From Dorea sp. CAG:317 (GTDB taxonomy: Bacteria; Bacillota; Clostridia; Lachnospirales; Lachnospiraceae), in the NCBI GenBank assembly GCA_000433535.1, contig FR892666.1, positions 125,817 through 189,816 of the forward strand: a DNA stretch of 64,000 bases, given 5' to 3'. The notes under the pieces are model-generated. The model was not told the DNA's origin. It saw nothing but the letters and a program-made list of their open reading frames with translations, and did no database searches. Both the position numbers and the translations under genes were made by a program. This document shows positions 28,075 to 36,296 of the stretch, piece after piece (within the stretch, counting starts at the first letter, position 1; every line of letters starts with the position of its first letter).

Positions 28075-28680
28075 TCATGAAACTTTAATCTGATCTTTGA
28101 TCTTGTCAAATATACCGTCTTTGATTCCTTCTACTTCTTTTAATTCTTCTGCCGAACGGAATCCACCCTGCTTCTTGCGGTACTCAAGAATGGCATCTGC
28201 TCTTGACTCGCCGATGCCGTTCAGCGTCATCAATTCTTCTTTCGACGCCTTATTAAGATCTACTCTTGCGTCCTCCTGCTCTCCCTCCGGCAAAGGGACA
28301 GCCGACGCCTGTACTTCTTCTCTGGACGGGACATATATTTTCTGACCGTCCTTTAGGCTCTCTGCCTGATTCAAATAAGTATCTGCTGCAGTCTCTGTCA
28401 TACCTCCCGCAGCCTGCACCGCCTCATAGAGACGGCTTGTGTTCTTCAGTTCGTAAACTCCCGGCTCAACGACCTGCCCGCATACATACACGCAGATCTT
28501 CCCGCCTTCTGCTCCACCCTCTTCATTTTGCTTTTCCTTCTGCTCTTTTTGCGGTTCTTTCGAATCTTCCTCTATCGTCTGAACCTCGGCAAGCGTTTCC
28601 CGCTCTTCCTTCTTAGAACATCCATAACAAAGAGTGAAACAAAACATTATGATACACAATTTGATCCATTTTCCTCGCAT
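28075..28680 (-). CDS. comEA: ComEA-like DNA-binding protein, probable lipoprotein form
   Basis: A 201-residue surface DNA receptor of the ComEA family. A hydrophobic N-terminal segment ends in CYGC, so the protein may be a lipoprotein rather than carrying the usual uncleaved anchor; the lipobox is imperfect. A Glu/Lys/Gln-rich linker (about 30-60) precedes an SLBB domain (about 62-120, VYVCGQVVEPGVYEL). Two helix-hairpin-helix motifs follow (about 138-200: VDLNKASKEELMTLNGIGESRADAI, here cited by its key LNGIGESRA, and VEGIKDGIFDKI). It is the first gene of the run that includes comEC. HhH motifs bind DNA backbone non-specifically. Confidence 0.9.
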   Translation of the reverse strand: MRGKWIKLCIIMFCFTLCYGCSKKEERETLAEVQTIEEDSKEPQKEQKEKQNEEGGAEGGKICVYVCGQVVEPGVYELKNTSRLYEAVQAAGGMTETAADTYLNQAESLKDGQKIYVPSREEVQASAVPLPEGEQEDARVDLNKASKEELMTLNGIGESRADAILEYRKKQGGFRSAEELKEVEGIKDGIFDKIKDQIKVS

Positions 28681-28746
28681 AAATCTTCTCCTTTACAGCT
28701 GTCGAGACTGTAAATACCCCTCTTTATGCAAGCTATATTTATTCTA

Positions 28747-29178
28747 CTATTTCCATTGAAAAATTGCAACTCCAATCAGGGCAATCACCATACCAATTAC
28801 TTTTCTCCATTCCAGCGCAGCTTTCTCTACCCCAAACAGACCGAACAATTCAATCAGATATGCGATAATAAGCTGAGAAAACACGATCAGAAGAGCTGCC
28901 TTTGCAGGACCTAGCTGTTCCATGCTTTTAATGACCGTCCACGTGATTCCCGCTCCGATCACACCGCCTAAAAGAAGGTATTTGGGCTCTACTTTGGCAA
29001 TTGCCGATACAGAATCTCTCCCTGTCACAAGCCATGCTCCTGCACATACCAAAAAAGCGGTAAGCTGCACCCATCCATTACTCACCCACATTCCGGCAGT
29101 TTTGGTCACCTGTGTATTAAATACCCCCTGTACACTCATCAGCGCTCCTGAAAGGATCGCAATCAAAAAACCAATCAT
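28747..29178 (-). CDS. DMT-superfamily transporter (DUF606/YdcZ-like)
   Basis: A 143-residue protein with five hydrophobic segments, the half-size member of the drug/metabolite transporter group known as DUF606 or YdcZ. Seen: GALMSVQGVFNTQVTK near 12-27 and GAGITWTVIKSMEQLGPAKAALLIVFSQL near 75-103 (key GPAKA). Such proteins form dimers; substrate unknown. It stands between argD and comEA with intergenic gaps of 56 and 66 bp and is probably a separate small unit. Confidence 0.85.
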   Translation of the reverse strand: MIGFLIAILSGALMSVQGVFNTQVTKTAGMWVSNGWVQLTAFLVCAGAWLVTGRDSVSAIAKVEPKYLLLGGVIGAGITWTVIKSMEQLGPAKAALLIVFSQLIIAYLIELFGLFGVEKAALEWRKVIGMVIALIGVAIFQWK

Positions 29179-29234
29179 CGTAATCTATACCTCCACATTT
29201 TTACTATCAGTATATCCAGATGACTGGTTTTTCA

Positions 29235-30410
29235 TTATAAGACTTTTCTCAATTTTTCAATCATTTCATCTACATGCTCTTTTTCGATCACCAGAGGCGG
29301 CACCAGACGGATCACGTCGCTTCGGGCACTGATGATAAGAAGCCCTTCTTCCATCGCCTTTTTCACCACTTCTCCCACCGGTCCACTTAGCTTGATTCCC
29401 CGGATGAGTCCAAGACCTCTTTGTTCTACCACACAGTCATAGTCTTCCACCAGCTTTTTCAGCTGTTCCTCCAGGTAGTCACCAACTTCTTTTACGTGCG
29501 CTGCCAGCTTCTGCTTTTCATAGATTTCCAGCGTTTTGGCAACCGCCGCACAGGCAAGTGGATTTCCTCCATATGTCGTTCCGTGATCTCCCGGCTTCAA
29601 AGATGCTTCCGCCACAGCTTTGGTCATGGCAAATGCGCCCACCGGCACTCCGCTTCCAATTGCCTTTGCCATCGTCATAATATCTGGTTTTGTTCCATAT
29701 AGCTGCCATGCAAACATTTCTCCCGTCCTTGCCATGCCGCACTGGATCTCATCACAGATCATCAAAATACCTTCTTCATCACAAAGCTTGCGAATTCCGG
29801 TCATAAATTCTTTTGTCGCGGTATTGATTCCGCCTTCTCCCTGAACAGGCTCCACAATGATTCCACAGGTTTTTTCATTTACGAGCTTCTTCACACTTTC
29901 CAGATTGTTAAATTCAGCAAAAGACACGCCCGGAATCAACGGTTCGAACGGTTCTCTGTAAGCCGGATGCTCTGTTACCGACAACGCTCCCATTGTTCTT
30001 CCATGAAAAGAATCTTTCATTGCAATGAATTCAAACCGTCCGCTCTTTTTCTGCCATGCGTATTTTCTCGCTGCCTTTAAAGCGCCTTCGTTTGCCTCTG
30101 CCCCGCTGTTCGTGAAAAATATCCGGTCCATCCCGCTTACTCTGCGAAGCGCCTCTGCCGCCTTTCCGCAAGTGGTATTATAATATAGGTTTGAAGAGTG
30201 AAGCAGGTTGTCAATTTGTTCCTTCAACGCATTTTTCAACTCTACATTCCCATAGCCGAGACCTGACACTGCAATTCCCGCCATAAAATCCAGATATTTC
30301 TTTCCGTCTGTATCGTATAAATACACACCGTCTCCCCGGTCTAAGGTAATCGGGAAACGATTGTAAGTATGAAGGAGATTTTCCTCCGTCATTTTCATAT
30401 ATTCATTCAT
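29235..30410 (-). CDS. argD: Acetylornithine aminotransferase
   Basis: A 391-residue class III PLP aminotransferase making N-acetylornithine from the semialdehyde and glutamate. Key parts: GDGVYLYDTDGKKYLDFMAGIAV, FTNSGAEANEGALKAARK, SFHGRTMGALS, EPVQGEGGIN, and the PLP lysine in TMAKAIGSGVPVGAF near 245. The ATG at 30410 has GAGGAGAGG upstream and follows the argB stop by one base. It ends the argC-GNAT-argJ-argB-argD run, the usual order in Clostridia apart from the GNAT insertion. Context favours acetylornithine over GABA or succinylornithine as substrate. Confidence 0.95.
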   Translation of the reverse strand: MNEYMKMTEENLLHTYNRFPITLDRGDGVYLYDTDGKKYLDFMAGIAVSGLGYGNVELKNALKEQIDNLLHSSNLYYNTTCGKAAEALRRVSGMDRIFFTNSGAEANEGALKAARKYAWQKKSGRFEFIAMKDSFHGRTMGALSVTEHPAYREPFEPLIPGVSFAEFNNLESVKKLVNEKTCGIIVEPVQGEGGINTATKEFMTGIRKLCDEEGILMICDEIQCGMARTGEMFAWQLYGTKPDIMTMAKAIGSGVPVGAFAMTKAVAEASLKPGDHGTTYGGNPLACAAVAKTLEIYEKQKLAAHVKEVGDYLEEQLKKLVEDYDCVVEQRGLGLIRGIKLSGPVGEVVKKAMEEGLLIISARSDVIRLVPPLVIEKEHVDEMIEKLRKVL

Positions 30411-30411
30411 G

Positions 30412-31314
30412 CTATTCCTCTCCTCGATAATAAGTCGGCTCACCATCATTTAAAATCGCAGTACCGATTCCTTTATTTGTAAATATTTCAAGCAGCAGGC
30501 AATGCGGAATCCTTCCGTCTAAAATGTGGACTCTTGATACGCCATGTTCGATAGCCTCCACGCAATTATAAAGTTTCGGAAGCATGCCTCCACCAATATA
30601 TCCTTCATCCATAAGCGCTCTTGCTTCTGACACCTTCAATTCTGAAATCAAAGTTTCCGGATCTTTTGGATCTTTATATACTCCTTCAATATCTGTCAAA
30701 AATGCAAGCTTTTCCGCTCTCATTGCCCGGGCAATCGCACAGGCAGCATCATCGGCATTAATATTGTAAGTATTGTAGTCATCATCCAGCCCGATCGGGG
30801 CAATAACCGGAAGAAAATCTTTTTCGAGAAGATCATATAAGATACGCGCATTGACCTCTTTGACATCTCCGACATATCCGATATCTTCTCCGTCGGCAAA
30901 TTTCTTTTTCACAGACAGAAGCTTTCCATCCTTGCCGCTTAAGCCAATGGCACGCACCCCAAGGCTTTCTACAAGCTGTACAAGATTTTTATTTACTTTA
31001 CCAAGCACCATCTCCGCCAGCTCCATCGTCTCTTCATCCGTCACACGCAGTCCGTTTACAAATTGGGGCTTCATGCCTACTTTACTCACCCATTTGCTGA
31101 TTTCTTTTCCTCCGCCGTGCACAATGATCGGCTTAAAACCTACCAGCTTAAGCAATGTCACATCCTGAATCACATGTTCCTTCAAAGTGTCGTCTACCAT
31201 TGCGCTTCCGCCGTACTTTACTACGATCACTTTCCGGTTAAAACGCTGGATATAAGGAAGCGCCTCGATCAACACCTCCGCCTTGTCCAAATATTTCTGC
31301 ATCTGTTTATCCAT
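30412..31314 (-). CDS. argB: Acetylglutamate kinase
   Basis: A 300-residue amino acid kinase that phosphorylates N-acetylglutamate. Motifs are [10 protein letters not shown] near 29, [12 protein letters not shown], the [14 protein letters not shown] stretch near 190 and [10 protein letters not shown] near 240. The long N-terminal helix of about 25 residues ([15 protein letters not shown]) is typical of hexameric, arginine-inhibited enzymes, so feedback control by arginine is likely. The 65-bp gap from argJ is strikingly A-rich on the minus strand, with an AAGGCGG site before the ATG. Confidence 0.95.
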   Translation of the reverse strand: MDKQMQKYLDKAEVLIEALPYIQRFNRKVIVVKYGGSAMVDDTLKEHVIQDVTLLKLVGFKPIIVHGGGKEISKWVSKVGMKPQFVNGLRVTDEETMELAEMVLGKVNKNLVQLVESLGVRAIGLSGKDGKLLSVKKKFADGEDIGYVGDVKEVNARILYDLLEKDFLPVIAPIGLDDDYNTYNINADDAACAIARAMRAEKLAFLTDIEGVYKDPKDPETLISELKVSEARALMDEGYIGGGMLPKLYNCVEAIEHGVSRVHILDGRIPHCLLLEIFTNKGIGTAILNDGEPTYYRGEE

Positions 31315-31379
31315 CTATATCGCCGCCTTTTTGTGAATTTTCGTAATTTTTTTATGTCTTTTTATATTTTTTTATTTTT

Positions 31380-32603
31380 TTAGCTTCTGTAATCCGCATT
31401 AATTTCTATATATCCATGGGTCAGATCACATCCCCATGCCGTCGCTGTTTTTTCACCCATTTTCACATCTGCAATGGCAGTCACTTCCGATTCTGACAAA
31501 ATCTTCGTTGCTTCTGCTTCACTGTAATCTATCGCTGTTCCATTTTCAACGATTTGAATCTTGCCTGCCTTGCTCTCAAAGAAGAGATCGACCTTCTCCG
31601 GATCAAACTGTGCACCTGAATAACCCATTGCACACAGAATTCTTCCCCAGTTCGCATCGTGTCCTGCAATCGCTGTCTTGGTAAGATTGGAACACACAAT
31701 CGCTTTCGCCAGTGTCTTTGCCTGTTCTTCGCTTGCACATCCTACCGCTTTCACTTCAAAAAGAGCAGTCGCACCCTCTCCGTCACCTGCGATTTTTTTC
31801 GCAAGATACTCATTGATCTCATGAAGCGCCTCGACAAATTTGTTATAATCCTCACTTCCATATATAATTTCCTCATTTTCCGCAAGACCATTCGCCAGAA
31901 GGAGAACGGTGTCGTTAGTGGATGTATCACCGTCTACGGAAATCATATTGTACGTATTCTGCACATCCTCGCTCAAAGCCTTTTGCAGTGTTTCCTTTGA
32001 AATAACTGCATCCGTCGTAATAAACGCAAGCATCGTACACATATTAGGATGGATCATGCCGGAGCCTTTTGCCATTCCTCCTATGGTGACTGTCTTACCG
32101 CCCGCTTCAATCTCTATCGCAAGCTCTTTTTCACATGTATCGGTTGTCATAATTGCCTTTGCCGCTTCATTTCCGCTTTCTATAGAATCATTTTTCTTTT
32201 CTGCAAGCACTTCTACTCCGGCAATCAGCTTATCCATCGGCATCTGCTTTCCAATCACTCCTGTAGAGCCAAGAAGCACTCCGTCTTTCGATATCCCAAG
32301 CATTTCTGCTGCCGCTTTTGCCGTATCTTCACAGTAACCAAAGCCTTCTGCTCCGGTACATGCATTTGCAATGCCGGAATTTACAATCACTGCCTGCACA
32401 CCGGCACCTGACGCAACAACTTGCTGATCCCATTTTACAGGAGCTGCTTTTACCACATTGGTAGTAAATGTTCCTGCTGCCACACAAGGCACCTTGCTGT
32501 AGACCATTGCCATATCTGTGCGATCCTTGTATTTGATTCCTGCTGCCGTTGCTGCTGCCTCATATCCTTTTGCTGCGGTTACTCCACCTTTTATCTTCTT
32601 CAT
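31380..32603 (-). CDS. argJ: Bifunctional glutamate N-acetyltransferase / ornithine acetyltransferase
   Basis: A 407-residue ArgJ that recycles the acetyl group from acetylornithine to glutamate. It self-cleaves before the nucleophile threonine into alpha and beta chains. The site is KGSGMIHPNMCTMLAF near 180-195, with Cys where most members have Ala before Thr. GHDANWGRI near 280 and the conserved C-terminal GCDLTHGYIEINADYRS end are intact. Whether it is mono- or bifunctional cannot be read from sequence; no separate argA-like enzyme is obvious except the GNAT gene just upstream. Confidence 0.95.
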   Translation of the reverse strand: MKKIKGGVTAAKGYEAAATAAGIKYKDRTDMAMVYSKVPCVAAGTFTTNVVKAAPVKWDQQVVASGAGVQAVIVNSGIANACTGAEGFGYCEDTAKAAAEMLGISKDGVLLGSTGVIGKQMPMDKLIAGVEVLAEKKNDSIESGNEAAKAIMTTDTCEKELAIEIEAGGKTVTIGGMAKGSGMIHPNMCTMLAFITTDAVISKETLQKALSEDVQNTYNMISVDGDTSTNDTVLLLANGLAENEEIIYGSEDYNKFVEALHEINEYLAKKIAGDGEGATALFEVKAVGCASEEQAKTLAKAIVCSNLTKTAIAGHDANWGRILCAMGYSGAQFDPEKVDLFFESKAGKIQIVENGTAIDYSEAEATKILSESEVTAIADVKMGEKTATAWGCDLTHGYIEINADYRS

Positions 32604-32648
32604 ATTCCATCCATCCTTTCTTCTTTCTCATTTCTATCTACTGTTTTC

Positions 32649-33092
32649 TTACTGAATAAACGCTGTAATATTTTTCTCATTTAACGTAAAGTCGTAATAA
32701 TTAAGATCTTCTCTCTTCGTCCATGCAATTTCTTTCCAAAATGCATTGCCGATATCGTTCTTTGTAAATGCGATCAGTGAAACTTTATTGATTTCTTCTT
32801 TTTTAAGCGCCTCCATGGCAAATGCCACCATGGATTTACCAATGCCTCTCATTCGGTAGTCCTTGTGAACGCAGACGTGATATAAGCATCCTCTTCTGCC
32901 GTCATGACCACATAAGATCGCGCCTACAACTTTCCCGTCTTCTTCTGCCACTACACTGGTTGTCGGATTACGCTTTAAGAAACGGGCAACGCCTTCTCTT
33001 GAATCATCCATACTTCTGATTCCAAATCCTTTGATACTGTTCCAAAGCTCTTTGACCTGATCATAGTCTTCTATTGTCATTACTCTTACCAT
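32649..33092 (-). CDS. GNAT N-acetyltransferase inside the arg operon
   Basis: A 147-residue single-domain GNAT. It has the acetyl-CoA pyrophosphate loop in HKDYRMRGIGKSMVAFAMEAL near 95-115, preceded by VVAEEDGKVVGAILCGHDGRRGCLYHVCV. The substrate is not evident. It sits between argC (16 bp) and argJ (45 bp) on the same strand, so it is cotranscribed with arginine synthesis. That position suggests a glutamate or ornithine N-acetyltransferase or a protein/metabolite acetylase tied to the pathway. It is much shorter than classical ArgA and has no kinase domain. Confidence 0.85.
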   Translation of the reverse strand: MVRVMTIEDYDQVKELWNSIKGFGIRSMDDSREGVARFLKRNPTTSVVAEEDGKVVGAILCGHDGRRGCLYHVCVHKDYRMRGIGKSMVAFAMEALKKEEINKVSLIAFTKNDIGNAFWKEIAWTKREDLNYYDFTLNEKNITAFIQ

Positions 33093-33108
33093 CTAACCAC
33101 TCCTTTTA

Positions 33109-34149
33109 TTACGGGAACATCGGAACCAGGTTAAGTCCTTCATTTTCCGGCAGACCAAACATAAGATTCATATTCTGTACTGCCTGCCCCGCTGCGCCTT
33201 TTACCAGATTATCGATGGCGCCCATCAGGATAATCCTGTTTGTTCTCGGATCAATCTTAAAATTTATGTCTACATAGTTGCTGCCTTCCACCCATTTCGT
33301 TTCCGGGCATACACCTTCCGGCAAAAGGCGGATGAATTGTTCTTTGTCATAATATTTTTCGTAAATTGCTTTTATATCCTCGTATGTAACTTCTTTCTTA
33401 AGAGACGCATATTCTGTCACCAGAATCCCCCGATTCATCGGCACAAGATGCGGTGTGAAGTTAAGCACCACCTGCTCTCCTGAAGCATAGCCAAGCTGTT
33501 CCTCAATCTCCGGTGTATGTCTGTGGCTGGCAACTCCGTAAGCCTTTATATTTTCATTAACCTCACAGTACAGATTCGGAAGCTTCGCCCCTCTTCCCGC
33601 TCCGGATGTCCCGGACTTGGCATCAATGATCAAGGTATTCATATCAATAACCCCCTCTTTTGCCAGCGGATATGCTGTCAATATGGAGCAGGTTGTATAA
33701 CAGCCCGGATTTGCCACAAGTCTCGCTTTTTTCACATCTTCCCGGTTGATCTCACACAGACCATATACCGCTTCCTCAATAAACTGGGGACTTTGATGAA
33801 CGATCCTATACCATTTTTCATAAGTTTTTACATCCTTGATTCGGTAATCCGCGCTCAAATCAATGATCTTCGTCTTTTTAAGAATCTCTTCCGTCATCAC
33901 TGACGCACAGAAGCCCTGCGGCGTAGCAGTAAAGATCACATCCGCCTCTTCTGCCAATTGCTCCATATGATCATCCATACATTTAGCATCCACGATCCGA
34001 AACATATTTCTATAAATATCCGCATAGTTCTGATCCACATAACTTCTGGAACCATACCAGACAATCTCCACATCTCTATGATTCATCAAAATTCTAACAA
34101 GCTCCGCTCCGGCATAGCCGGTGGCTCCAATAATCCCTGCTTTTATCAT
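33109..34149 (-). CDS. argC: N-acetyl-gamma-glutamyl-phosphate reductase
   Basis: A 346-residue NADPH-dependent reductase for the third step of arginine synthesis. The Rossmann start is AGIIGATGYAGAELVRIL. The nucleophile Cys lies in VANPGCYTT near 148, followed by AKSGTSGAGRGAKL and the HRHTPEIEEQL base region near 215. I chose the ATG at 34149 because a perfect AGGAGG lies 6 bases upstream. It is the first gene of the arg operon, behind a promoter overlapped by ArgR-like boxes and an 11-bp leader hairpin. Confidence 0.96.
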   Translation of the reverse strand: MIKAGIIGATGYAGAELVRILMNHRDVEIVWYGSRSYVDQNYADIYRNMFRIVDAKCMDDHMEQLAEEADVIFTATPQGFCASVMTEEILKKTKIIDLSADYRIKDVKTYEKWYRIVHQSPQFIEEAVYGLCEINREDVKKARLVANPGCYTTCSILTAYPLAKEGVIDMNTLIIDAKSGTSGAGRGAKLPNLYCEVNENIKAYGVASHRHTPEIEEQLGYASGEQVVLNFTPHLVPMNRGILVTEYASLKKEVTYEDIKAIYEKYYDKEQFIRLLPEGVCPETKWVEGSNYVDINFKIDPRTNRIILMGAIDNLVKGAAGQAVQNMNLMFGLPENEGLNLVPMFP

Positions 34150-34161
34150 AATTACCTCCTG

Positions 34162-34194
34162 GGGACGTAGCACTTTTGCACTTTGCTACGTCCC
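34162..34194 (-). promoter_or_regulatory. Perfect 11-bp hairpin in the argC leader
   Basis: Arms GGGACGTAGCA and TGCTACGTCCC (34162-34172 and 34184-34194) with an 11-base loop. On the transcript the stem ends one or two bases before the AGGAGG of argC. No T-run follows, so it is not an intrinsic terminator. It may control ribosome access or mRNA stability, or be a dispersed repeat. Confidence 0.8.
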
Positions 34195-34228
34195 AAACTG
34201 CATTTTGCCCTGTCCTTTTTGAAAAGTT

Positions 34229-34264
34229 TTGCATAATTATACTTCTTTATTGTATATTATGCAA
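34229..34264 (-). promoter_or_regulatory. argC operon promoter overlapped by ArgR-like boxes
   Basis: Minus strand TTGCAT (34264-34259), 17 bases, TATAAT (34241-34236). A near-palindrome covers it: TTGCATAATTATAC on plus at 34229-34242 and TTGCATAATATAC on minus at 34264-34252. These match the two boxes found at argG (36297 and 36344). An arginine repressor bound here would block RNA polymerase. ArgR itself is not in the window; the assignment is by motif and gene function. Confidence 0.75.
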
Positions 34265-34313
34265 GTATTTTTTATTGATTATTTTTAAGATATTCTGCGA
34301 TTCTTTTTTATAT

Positions 34314-34357
34314 TAGAAAAAAGACAATCAACTTCTCATTTGAAATCAACTGTCTTT
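34314..34357 (-). terminator. Intrinsic terminator after the SEDS gene
   Basis: On the minus transcript a 16-bp stem (34342-34357 with 34320-34335, including four G-U pairs) has a 6-base loop and is followed by T6. It isolates the PadR-SEDS unit from the argC promoter. Confidence 0.75.
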
Positions 34358-34413
34358 CCTGTGTTCTATTCGGTTTTTATGTATTAAATGGGTATCTTTG
34401 AGTTAACACTCTG

Positions 34414-35745
34414 TTAAAGGCAGATTTGTTTTGTTCGGCTTTTCTTTGGCTCTTTTGCTATGTTTTGATATCGGTAGATGCTAAATAGTAATCCGAGCAA
34501 TATTCCGGTCACAACCGCGCTGCTTCCTCCTGTGCTTAAGAATGGGCAGTATCCATCTCCGTATGGCTGCAGTCCCAGATTACCGAGAAGATAGATCACC
34601 AGCCGTCCTACAAGCACTACCGTGCATCCTAATCCCATGATTCTGCCCGCTTGGTTTCTCTGACGAAGTGTATGCTTCAGCAGATAGAATAGCAAAACTG
34701 CAATTAAACTAATAAACAGAACCGCTGTCAAAATTCCGCAAAATGAAAGGATATAGGTAAATAAAAAGTCTCTGTCCCCATACATTTCCAGTCCTTTCAT
34801 TGCCTGTGCCGAACTTCCGACCATATGGCTGTTCGCTGCCGCTGACCTAAGAGGCTCCATTACCGCTGATATTTCTTCTCCATAAGGCGGAAGAAGCATT
34901 TGCAGCCGCTCCTTCTGATACAATGCCCCAAACTTCCAAACCATACCGGCATACAATACCGGAAGAATCAAAACCGCTGATACTGTTCCAAAATATACTC
35001 TTTTTTTCTTTACACGGAACCAGTCACAGGAGACCGCATAAAGAAATATGACCATCGAAAATACACATAACAACAAAGCAAGCATTAAGCTGTTAGCATA
35101 AAACACTACCACAACCGCCGGAAGCATCCATACAATTGCCTTCCAGATCACTTCATATCCTTGTCCGCGGTAACGGTACAGAATCGCTCCATACAACGGA
35201 AGGAACAGATATACTAATACCCTTACGTTCAAAATCATCATTCCGCCTACACTGATCCATCCCACACTTCCATTGACAACCGTCCCACCAAACCAGATAC
35301 CTGCCATCAAAATGAGAAACAGTCCGACTGTAAGTTCTCTTGCCTTTTCTCCGATTCTACTGTAATCCACGTAACAAACTCCAATCATAACTACAAATGC
35401 AAGCACATAATATACCCATGAATTTGCAATATAGATCCCTAGACCGCTCCGATCATACAATAGGTATCGAAAAATCATTCCTGCCAGATAAAGTGCTCCG
35501 GTAAGCAAGATCAATCCCCAAGCCATCTTTGGGCGGTGAATGCGGTCCATATCAACACCGACTGACACCGGATCTCCCATCTCCATAACTGCCGCTGCCT
35601 CGGCTTCTTTCTCTGTCATCCCGGACGCTAAAAAATCCTTCTTCTGATCTTCCATGTGGTCTTCCAGTTCTTTTTCAATCATCGGAAGCGCTTTTTTATA
35701 ACGAATCTGCTCTGCCAGAATCTCCAAATATTCCTTCTTATCCAT
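34414..35745 (-). CDS. SEDS-family (FtsW/RodA/SpoVE-like) protein with N-terminal HAAS-like domain
   Basis: A 443-residue membrane protein. Residues about 1-65 form a helical cytoplasmic domain (YLEILAEQIRYKKAL, LEDHMEDQKKDF, AAAVMEMGDPVSVG) of the HAAS/DUF1700 kind, often paired with PadR regulators. About ten membrane segments follow with SEDS features: GWISVGGM near 150, the DFLFTYILSFCGIL stretch near 345 and a C-terminal STGGSSAVVTGILLGLL. SEDS proteins polymerise peptidoglycan glycan strands. The catalytic Asp region of FtsW/RodA (a D-P-GSGYQ-like stretch) is not recognisable, so activity is uncertain. The start has GGAGG 8 bases upstream and overlaps padR by 8 bp. Confidence 0.85.
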   Translation of the reverse strand: MDKKEYLEILAEQIRYKKALPMIEKELEDHMEDQKKDFLASGMTEKEAEAAAVMEMGDPVSVGVDMDRIHRPKMAWGLILLTGALYLAGMIFRYLLYDRSGLGIYIANSWVYYVLAFVVMIGVCYVDYSRIGEKARELTVGLFLILMAGIWFGGTVVNGSVGWISVGGMMILNVRVLVYLFLPLYGAILYRYRGQGYEVIWKAIVWMLPAVVVVFYANSLMLALLLCVFSMVIFLYAVSCDWFRVKKKRVYFGTVSAVLILPVLYAGMVWKFGALYQKERLQMLLPPYGEEISAVMEPLRSAAANSHMVGSSAQAMKGLEMYGDRDFLFTYILSFCGILTAVLFISLIAVLLFYLLKHTLRQRNQAGRIMGLGCTVVLVGRLVIYLLGNLGLQPYGDGYCPFLSTGGSSAVVTGILLGLLFSIYRYQNIAKEPKKSRTKQICL

Positions 35746-36073
35746 AACATACACCTCCAAGTACTCTTCCCACTGCCTGTGAATATTCTTCCCACTCTTC
35801 TTTTTTCACCTGAAGCTGTTTTTTCCCCGCCTTAGTAAGTGTATAGTATTTTCTCGTTTTCCCTCCAATCTCTTCCTCATAGGTTTCCACATATCCCTGC
35901 TCCTCTAATTTATGAAGAATTGGATATAGTGTCCCCGCCTTCAATGAGAAGACATTCATAGAACGTTCTCGAAGCGTTTCGATCATTTCATAACCATACA
36001 TATCTTTTTCCTCCAGAAGCTTCATAAGAAGCATGGAGTTACTTCCTGACAACAAACTTTTATCAACAGCCAT
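35738..36073 (-). CDS. PadR-family transcriptional regulator
   Basis: A 111-residue winged-helix regulator. It carries LLMKLLEEKDMYGYEMIETL, then SLKAGTLYPILHKLEEQGYVE and GKTRKYYTLTKAGKKQL near 65-85. A short C-terminal helix provides dimerisation. AAGGAGAG precedes the ATG. It is the first gene of a two-gene unit with the HAAS-SEDS membrane protein. Its promoter contains two copies of an identical 13-bp element, one in the -35/-10 spacer, which fits autorepression. PadR regulators commonly respond to small lipophilic or antibiotic molecules; the ligand here is unknown. Confidence 0.93.
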   Translation of the reverse strand: MAVDKSLLSGSNSMLLMKLLEEKDMYGYEMIETLRERSMNVFSLKAGTLYPILHKLEEQGYVETYEEEIGGKTRKYYTLTKAGKKQLQVKKEEWEEYSQAVGRVLGGVCYG

Positions 36074-36130
36074 TTTTATTCTCTCCTTTCATTCTTTCCG
36101 TCACATCGTCCTTATTCTTGATTTTTAATA

Positions 36131-36189
36131 TATAGAACATCTATACATGTTCTTATCTTTATAATACATAGAACATCTATATATGTCAA
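36131..36189 (-). promoter_or_regulatory. padR promoter with repeated operator-like element
   Basis: Minus strand TTGACA (36189-36184), 17 bases, TATTAT (36166-36161). The 13-mer TAGAACATCTATA appears at 36133-36145 and 36169-36181, offset 36 bp. One copy lies between -35 and -10, the other just past the start point. Each copy contains the imperfect palindrome ATAGA-N3-TCTAT. The rest of the 319-bp space to argG holds the argG promoter. Confidence 0.75.
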
Positions 36190-36296
36190 GACAACATTTC
36201 CGAAATGATCTCATTTTAACACTGCACTATATTTGATTCATTTTATACATATGTTTTGTATATTTTGAATAATTTAATGTTTTTTCCATTTTTCTA

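Noticed and set aside
34162..34194. Riboswitch or T-box in the argC leader
   Set aside because: The leader is under 90 bases with one simple hairpin, no specifier loop, antiterminator or T-run.
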